A stretch of 8,915 bases of DNA from CAYVUI01 sp964454745 (GTDB lineage: Bacteria; Planctomycetota; Phycisphaerae; Sedimentisphaerales; Anaerohalosphaeraceae), in NCBI GenBank assembly GCA_964454745.1, contig CAYVUI010000146.1, positions 1 to 8,915 of the forward strand, read 5' to 3'. Of the stretch, positions 5,192 through 8,915 are shown one piece after another (the stretch's first letter is position 1; every line of letters begins with the position of its first letter). The notes beneath the pieces are model-generated. The model saw only the letters and a list, made by a program, of their open reading frames with translations. It ran no database searches and was not told the DNA's origin. The translations under genes were made by a program, and so were the position numbers.

Positions 5192-5220
5192 ATTAGAGCA
5201 CTATACCCGTTTTTTGTCAA
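5192..5220 (-). promoter_or_regulatory. Sigma70-like promoter of csp
   Basis: On the - strand, TTGACA (5215-5220) and TCTAAT (5192-5197) are separated by exactly 17 nt: a perfect -35 and a 5/6 -10. Transcription would start near 5185, giving a leader of roughly 105 nt before the csp start. A long leader is common for cold-shock mRNAs, where it tunes stability and translation with temperature. Confidence 0.75.
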
Positions 5221-5443
5221 GATAAAATTTCTCCGGATTTGTAAATATTTACATTCTATTATGGATGCGGAATTAGGAGAATTGGTAGTAAAAATGCTGA
5301 AAACATGGCTATTTTAGGCAAAATGGGTGAATTATAGGATGTTTTGAAATCGATTCGTGAGGGTTGCAATGGCGGGATTCTTCGATTAAAGTGTATGATT
5401 GAGCAAATTGTTTGAATACTATGCATAATAATGGGTGTTTTTC
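5221..5443. other. AT-rich divergent intergenic region between csp and ffh
   Basis: No gene, RNA gene or clear repeat seen. It must hold the ffh promoter, but no convincing -35/-10 pair stands out; TTGAGC (5399) and CATAAT (5424) are 19 nt apart and would leave almost no leader. Together with the csp leader this makes a 365-bp gap between the two start codons. Confidence 0.5.
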
Positions 5444-6874
5444 ATGTTTGATAATCTGACGGAAAAATTTACGGGTGTCTTTAAGTCGCTTTCGGGCCGG
5501 GGGCGGATTACGGAGTCGAACGTTCGCGACGCGATGCGGGATGTGCGGACGGCTCTGCTGGAAGCGGATGTGAATTACCAGGTGGCCAAGGACTTCTGCA
5601 AGCGTTGTATCGACGCGGCGATGGGCTCGGAGGTATTGAATTCGCTGCGGCCGGGGCAGGTGATGGTCAAGATCGTCAACGACGAACTGACGAGCCTGAT
5701 GGGGCCGGTGGATACGCAGATTTATTATGTGTCGCCGGGGCCGACGATTATTATGCTGGCGGGCCTGCAGGGCAGTGGTAAGACGACGACGGCGGGCAAG
5801 CTGGCCAAGTACCTGATGAGCAAGGGCAAGACGCCGATGATGGTGGCCGACGACCTGCAGCGGCCGGCGGCGATCGAGCAGTTGATTACGCTCGGTGAGC
5901 AGCTCGGGGTTGCGGTGTATTCCGAGAAGAGCAAGGACGCGGTGAAGGTCGCCAAGAACGGGATCAAGCAGGCGAAAAAGAGCGGCGCGGACGTGGTGAT
6001 CGTGGATACGGCCGGCCGGCTGCACGTGGACGAGGAGATGATGGGGGAGATCAGCAACGTGGCCAGGGCTGTGACGCCGCATCAGATCTTTTTGGTATGT
6101 GACGCGATGACCGGCCAGGACGCGGTGAACTCGGCCAAGGAGTTCAATGAGCGGCTGGAGCTGGACGGGGTGATTTTGACCAAGCTTGACGGTGACGCGA
6201 GGGGCGGAGCGGCGCTAAGTGTAAAAGCGGTGACCGGCAAGCCGATTAAGTTTATCGGTATGGGTGAGAAGCTCGATAAGCTCGAGGAGTTTCATCCGGA
6301 CCGGATGGCGTCGCGGATATTGGGGATGGGCGACGTGGTGACGCTGGTGGAGAAGGCCCAGGAGCAGTTCGACGAGAAGGAATCGCAGAAGCTGGCGCAG
6401 AAGATGCAGAAGGGGACGTTTGGGTTTGATGATTTTCTAAAGCAGATGCAGAGCCTGCGGAAGATGGGGGGACTCAAGGACATGCTCAAGCTGATCCCGG
6501 GGCTGGGCTCGCAGCTTAAGGACCTGGACGTGGATGACGCGGAGATCAGCCGGATGGAGGGGATTGTGCACTCGATGACGGTGCAGGAGCGTCGGGAGCC
6601 GGATGTGATTGACGGCTCGCGGCGGCGGCGGATCGCGCGGGGCAGCGGCCGGGATGTGCAGGAAGTGGCGTCGCTGATTAAGACGTTCAAACGCAGCCGG
6701 GATATGATGAAGGCGATGAGCAGCGGAGGGGGCGGCCTTGGCGGCGGCATGCGCGATATGATGAGCGGCAAGATGGATATGATGAAGGCGATGAGCGGCG
6801 GGGGGCGGAAGGTTAAGCAGCGGTCGAAACGCAAGAAGGTGATCCGGCGAAAGGGCAAGGTACGGAAAAGGTAG
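5444..6874 (+). CDS. ffh: Signal recognition particle protein Ffh (SRP54 GTPase)
   Basis: GTPase of the signal recognition particle. With 4.5S RNA it binds signal sequences emerging from ribosomes and delivers them to FtsY at the membrane. Start taken as ATG 5444 (MFDNLTEKF), where the family begins; GTG 5435 would add three residues. 476 aa, near the usual size. N domain about 1-95; G domain with P-loop GLQGSGKTT (107-115), DLQRPAA (about 137-143), DTAGR (188-192), TKLDGD (246-251) and GMGEKLDKLEEF (272-283); M domain from about 325 with the SRP-RNA binding signature around EPDVIDGSRRRRIARGSG (about 385-402). The DLQRPAA Gln replaces the Tyr usual in proteobacteria. The C-terminus has Met/Gly-rich repeats and a very basic tail. 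Essential housekeeping gene; first of a possible four-gene operon. Confidence 0.98.
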   Translation: MFDNLTEKFTGVFKSLSGRGRITESNVRDAMRDVRTALLEADVNYQVAKDFCKRCIDAAMGSEVLNSLRPGQVMVKIVNDELTSLMGPVDTQIYYVSPGPTIIMLAGLQGSGKTTTAGKLAKYLMSKGKTPMMVADDLQRPAAIEQLITLGEQLGVAVYSEKSKDAVKVAKNGIKQAKKSGADVVIVDTAGRLHVDEEMMGEISNVARAVTPHQIFLVCDAMTGQDAVNSAKEFNERLELDGVILTKLDGDARGGAALSVKAVTGKPIKFIGMGEKLDKLEEFHPDRMASRILGMGDVVTLVEKAQEQFDEKESQKLAQKMQKGTFGFDDFLKQMQSLRKMGGLKDMLKLIPGLGSQLKDLDVDDAEISRMEGIVHSMTVQERREPDVIDGSRRRRIARGSGRDVQEVASLIKTFKRSRDMMKAMSSGGGGLGGGMRDMMSGKMDMMKAMSGGGRKVKQRSKRKKVIRRKGKVRKR

Positions 6875-6882
6875 AGGGGACA

Positions 6883-7191
6883 TTGACGGTCGAGCAGTAT
6901 CTTGCGTATGTGGGGGTGCATGCGGGGAATTTGTACGGGCAGCAGTTTCGTCGGCAGTTTCGTGATACGCGGGGGACGAGCGAGCTGGGGGCGCTGGTGT
7001 GTCCGAGCGGAGAGGAGTTTGAGCAGCTAAAGCGGGCCGTGGCGATTATGACCAGGGCGGAGAAGGAAAATGCGCATCAGCTTAGCGACGAGCAGGTGCA
7101 CAGTATCGCCGCGGATGCGAAGGCCGAGCCGGGGCTGGTGGCGATCTTTTTGAATGGGTACGCCTTGGCGCGGAAGAAGCCGGGGAAGTAA
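6883..7191 (+). CDS. Small hypothetical protein downstream of ffh (102 aa)
   Basis: No family recognised. The 102-residue product is soluble, without signal peptide or membrane segment, and looks mostly helical, with a charged middle (RAEKENAHQLSDEQ) and a basic end (ARKKPGK). It starts at TTG 6883, only 8 nt after the ffh stop; AGAGGGG overlaps that stop (6873-6879) and supplies a close ribosome binding site, so translation is probably coupled to ffh. GC-rich codon use matches ffh, which supports a resident gene. rpsP, a frequent ffh neighbour in many bacteria, is not here. A role linked to ffh is only suggested by position. If the TTG is wrong, GTG codons a few residues downstream are alternatives. 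Confidence 0.75.
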   Translation: MTVEQYLAYVGVHAGNLYGQQFRRQFRDTRGTSELGALVCPSGEEFEQLKRAVAIMTRAEKENAHQLSDEQVHSIAADAKAEPGLVAIFLNGYALARKKPGK

Positions 7192-7217
7192 GGGCTGGCA
7201 ATTTGTATTTCATTGTT

Positions 7218-7224
7218 AGGAGGG
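7218..7224 (+). promoter_or_regulatory. Ribosome binding site of the GNAT gene
   Basis: AGGAGGG ends 3 nt before the ATG at 7228: a very strong but closely spaced site. Confidence 0.75.
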
Positions 7225-7227
7225 TAG

Positions 7228-7617
7228 ATGATCAGGTACATCGATTCAACGGAAGCCATTCATGCCTCGATGCTGGAAGGATTTTTTGAGGGCTGGATTT
7301 CCGCTCCGTCGTCGGAGATGCATTTGGAGATTTTACGCGGCAGCTATGCGGTCGTTCTGGCGATGGATGAAGATGCCGGGAAGATTGTCGGTTTTATTAC
7401 CGCGATTTCAGATGGTGTGCATTCAGCGCATATTCCACTACTTGAGGTCCTGCCGGAATATCGCTATCGCGGTATTGGCAGTGAGTTGGTCAAACGAATG
7501 CTTGAGAAGCTCAAGGATCTGTATGGCATCAGCCTGATGTGCGATGAAGAGCTGCAGGTGTTTTATGGCCGCTTTGGGATGTCTCCTGGGGTAGGTATGA
7601 ATATCAGGAACTATTAA
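7228..7617 (+). CDS. GNAT-family N-acetyltransferase (129 aa)
   Basis: Member of the GCN5-related N-acetyltransferase fold, which moves an acetyl group from acetyl-CoA to an amine; the substrate cannot be told. Conserved motif A is visible at residues about 72-95 (LEVLPEYRYRGIGSELVKRM), where R/Q-x-x-G-x-G (RYRGIG, 79-84) binds the CoA pyrophosphate. A late FYGRFGM (112-118) corresponds to the usual motif B region, whose Tyr often acts as general acid. The central GKIVGFITAI strand fits motif D. At 129 aa it is a short single-domain form. It follows the 102-aa gene by 36 nt and ends 13 nt before the lipoprotein gene, so it may be co-transcribed with them. Confidence 0.9.
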   Translation: MIRYIDSTEAIHASMLEGFFEGWISAPSSEMHLEILRGSYAVVLAMDEDAGKIVGFITAISDGVHSAHIPLLEVLPEYRYRGIGSELVKRMLEKLKDLYGISLMCDEELQVFYGRFGMSPGVGMNIRNY

Positions 7618-7630
7618 GGAAAATGAAACT

Positions 7631-8473
7631 ATGTATTACAGGTTAGTTTCGGTTTTTTGCGGTGTTTTTCTTTTGGCGTTGGGGGGGTGTGTCGAGCAGG
7701 AGATGGCGGCAGCGCCGGAGGGGGCTCAATCGCTTCCGGCGGGGGGGTATAACTGTTTGTTTATGGGGCACAGCTTTTTTTCGCCGATTGCGCGGAATCT
7801 GCCGATGCATGCCGAGAACGCCGGTATCGTCTCTCACAGGCAGGTAGTTGTGGCACATGGCGGGCAGGGAGGATCGCCGGGGAATTTGTGGAACAGTCCG
7901 CAGGAGGATGTGGCCCGGGCGAAGGAGTGGATTGCGACGGGCGAGGTGGATTTGATCGGTTTGACGTTTTATCCTTTTGTCGCCAGCGAGGTGGAGGATT
8001 ACCGGCGGTGGGTGGATTTGGCGCTTTCGCATAACCCGGATACGATTTTTGTGATCCAGGCCCCGTGGGCGATTAAGGGCAAGAATGGTTTTGAGCAGTA
8101 CCGGTTTGCGGCCGACCAGATGCAGGCGATGGTCCATGAGCGGATCGCAAAACTGCGGGAGTTGTACCCGGACAGCCGGTTTTTGTGTCTTCCGCAGGGA
8201 AGGTGGATGGTGGAGTTGTGGCATTTGTACGAGGCGGGCGAGCTGGGGGAGATTACGAAATTTGTGGCCCCGCGGCATAACCAGAGCCAGGATTCACTTT
8301 TCAGTGATTCTTTTGGACATGGCGGCCGGCTTGCGATTCGGGAGGGGGCACTTTTGTGGCTGGCGGTGATTTATGATGTGGATTTGCGGGAATATGAGTA
8401 CGATACGGGGATTGGGTATGATTTGAAGGGCCTGGTTCAGCGGATCGTGGATGAGGATCCGTATTGCAGGTGA
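7631..8473 (+). CDS. SGNH-hydrolase-like secreted lipoprotein (280 aa)
   Basis: Signal peptide with lipobox LGGC, Cys20 being the predicted lipidated residue, so it is probably anchored to a membrane facing the periplasm or outside. The mature part begins with NCLFMGHSFFSPIA (41-54), which matches SGNH block I with GHS (Ser48) in place of GDS. Near the C-terminus DSLFSDSFGHGG (221-232) is the likely catalytic Asp/His block (Asp226 or Asp221, His230); the spacing differs from the classic DxxH. Such enzymes are usually esterases or carbohydrate deacetylases; the substrate here is unknown and activity is inferred. Start ATG 7631; TAAGGA overlapping the GNAT stop is the probable ribosome binding site at a long spacing of about 10 nt. 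GC-rich, like ffh. Lipoprotein call strong, enzyme class moderate. Confidence 0.8.
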   Translation: MYYRLVSVFCGVFLLALGGCVEQEMAAAPEGAQSLPAGGYNCLFMGHSFFSPIARNLPMHAENAGIVSHRQVVVAHGGQGGSPGNLWNSPQEDVARAKEWIATGEVDLIGLTFYPFVASEVEDYRRWVDLALSHNPDTIFVIQAPWAIKGKNGFEQYRFAADQMQAMVHERIAKLRELYPDSRFLCLPQGRWMVELWHLYEAGELGEITKFVAPRHNQSQDSLFSDSFGHGGRLAIREGALLWLAVIYDVDLREYEYDTGIGYDLKGLVQRIVDEDPYCR

Positions 8474-8475
8474 AA

Positions 8476-8495
8476 AAAGGGTACCTGACCCCTTT
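8476..8495 (+). terminator. Hairpin after the lipoprotein gene
   Basis: AAAGGG (8476-8481) pairs with CCCTTT (8490-8495) around TACCTGAC, directly after the stop codon. The 3' arm ends in TTT only, so termination would be weak. From memory, the AAGGG-TACCTGACCCCTTT pattern resembles a repeat common in Planctomycetota-like genomes. Confidence 0.4.
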
Positions 8496-8516
8496 AATTC
8501 ACGGATTTTGATTCAC

Positions 8517-8541
8517 CGCGAAAGGCGCGAAAGAACGCGAA
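8517..8541. repeat. CGCGAAAG-type tandem repeat
   Basis: CGCGAAAG, GCGCGAAAG and AACGCGAAA run head to tail. A two-unit relative (CGCGAAAT, GCGCGAAAA) lies at 4475-4490 inside module copy B. Confidence 0.6.
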
Positions 8542-8550
8542 AATAGAAGC

Positions 8551-8579
8551 GGAAACGGTCTTCGACCGAGGCTTTATTT
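8551..8579 (+). repeat. GGAA-hairpin element, copy 5
   Basis: GGAAAC, CGGTC-TTC-GACCG (8556-8568), then AGGC and TTTATTT. It matches copy 1 at 3451 apart from the loop, about 5 kb away. TTTATTTGCCTG (8573-8584) recurs at 3394-3405, just inside the left end of the hairpin array. Confidence 0.7.
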
Positions 8580-8619
8580 GCCTGCGGGACTATGATGAAA
8601 GGGATATGAAAGGTGTAAT

Positions 8620-8895
8620 ATGAAATCTACTGTGTATATTGTAATATTTATTTTGTTGATAGCAAACCTGGAAGTATATTCACAAGCCAATGCTCAAAAT
8701 TCAGCGATGGATTTTATTAATGAATTTGAATCACGTAATAGAGACATAATCTTTTATGGCAAAGTGATAGATGAAGCGCACGCTGCGCTTGAAAATGTTC
8801 AGATAAAAGTAACTGTGTTAAAATATGATATTACCGGTAGTTTGGGCCAGGTATCATCTGTTATACTGCTTCCGATTGAAAATGCCCGTTTTTAA
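8620..8895 (+). CDS. Short secreted protein, possible carboxypeptidase-regulatory-like fold (91 aa)
   Basis: Residues 1-22 form a signal peptide (MKSTVYIVIFILLIANLEVYSQA). A predicted mature N-terminus follows, then FYGKVIDEAHAALENVQIKVTV (about 55-76), which resembles the first strands of carboxypeptidase-regulatory-like or other Ig-like beta-sandwich domains (pattern: GKVxD, A-x-ENVxIxV). Such domains usually run about 80 residues and continue with a turn and further strands; here the frame stops at 91 aa, so the domain appears truncated by a nonsense or frameshift change, or the family match is superficial. GGTG lies about 6-8 nt before the ATG as a weak ribosome binding site. The gene is AT-rich, like those at 2605 and 3797, and follows a repeat spacer. 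Only 20 bases remain after its stop, so what follows is unseen. Confidence 0.6.
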   Translation: MKSTVYIVIFILLIANLEVYSQANAQNSAMDFINEFESRNRDIIFYGKVIDEAHAALENVQIKVTVLKYDITGSLGQVSSVILLPIENARF

Positions 8896-8915
8896 AGCCG
8901 GAAGCTCAACGAGTC

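Larger units (their letters stand above)
8474..8619. other. Repeat-bearing spacer before the last gene
   Basis: Contains the AAAGGG/CCCTTT hairpin with a GGTACC core, a CGCGAAAG-type tandem (8517-8541) and the fifth GGAA-hairpin element (8551-8579). No coding region seen. Confidence 0.6.

Noticed and set aside
5309..6921. - strand frames opposite ffh (5309-6082, 5725-6057, 6292-6921, 6437-6883)
   Set aside because: Antisense shadows of a conserved essential gene.

Overview
The window looks like chromosomal DNA of a Gram-negative-type bacterium. An RND efflux pump and a secreted lipoprotein imply an outer membrane. The GC-rich backbone, an Ffh with a DLQRPAA motif, a fold-like secreted GHS hydrolase and the many hairpin-rich intergenic repeats make me lean towards Planctomycetota (Phycisphaerae-like), possibly from a metagenome. 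This is inference; the sequence does not prove it.

Left (1-2362, + strand): the C-terminal three quarters of an RND-family efflux permease, cut by the window edge. Next (2363-3006): a repeat-rich spacer and a small AT-rich membrane protein gene with a very strong ribosome binding site.

Middle (3007-4874): the unusual part. A 210-bp direct repeat (3175-3384 and 4707-4916, one mismatch) brackets about 1.3 kb. The right copy carries the 3' end and terminator of an intact cold-shock protein gene (4875-5078, - strand). The left copy is an orphan duplicate of that 3' end, broken off at a codon boundary. Between the copies lie (i) an array of at least eight short perfect hairpins with different stems but mostly 3-nt loops, (ii) two copies of a composite module in which the same-position hairpin has different but still self-complementary arms, and (iii) an AT-rich block with a hypothetical membrane-anchored protein and the apparent 3' remnant of a gene upstream of it (ATGA overlap).

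Right (5079-8895): csp is transcribed leftward from a good sigma70-like promoter and diverges from ffh, the signal recognition particle GTPase. ffh is followed closely on the same strand by a small unknown gene, a GNAT acetyltransferase and an SGNH-like lipoprotein, with gaps of 8, 36 and 13 nt, so they may form one operon. After another repeat-rich spacer comes a short AT-rich gene for a secreted protein with a possible carboxypeptidase-regulatory-like (beta-sandwich) start. It stops early, at the window edge.

No rRNA, tRNA, transposase, integrase or CRISPR array was found. The most interesting signal is the non-coding one: a dispersed family of covarying hairpin elements, associated with a partial gene duplication and with AT-rich orphan genes.
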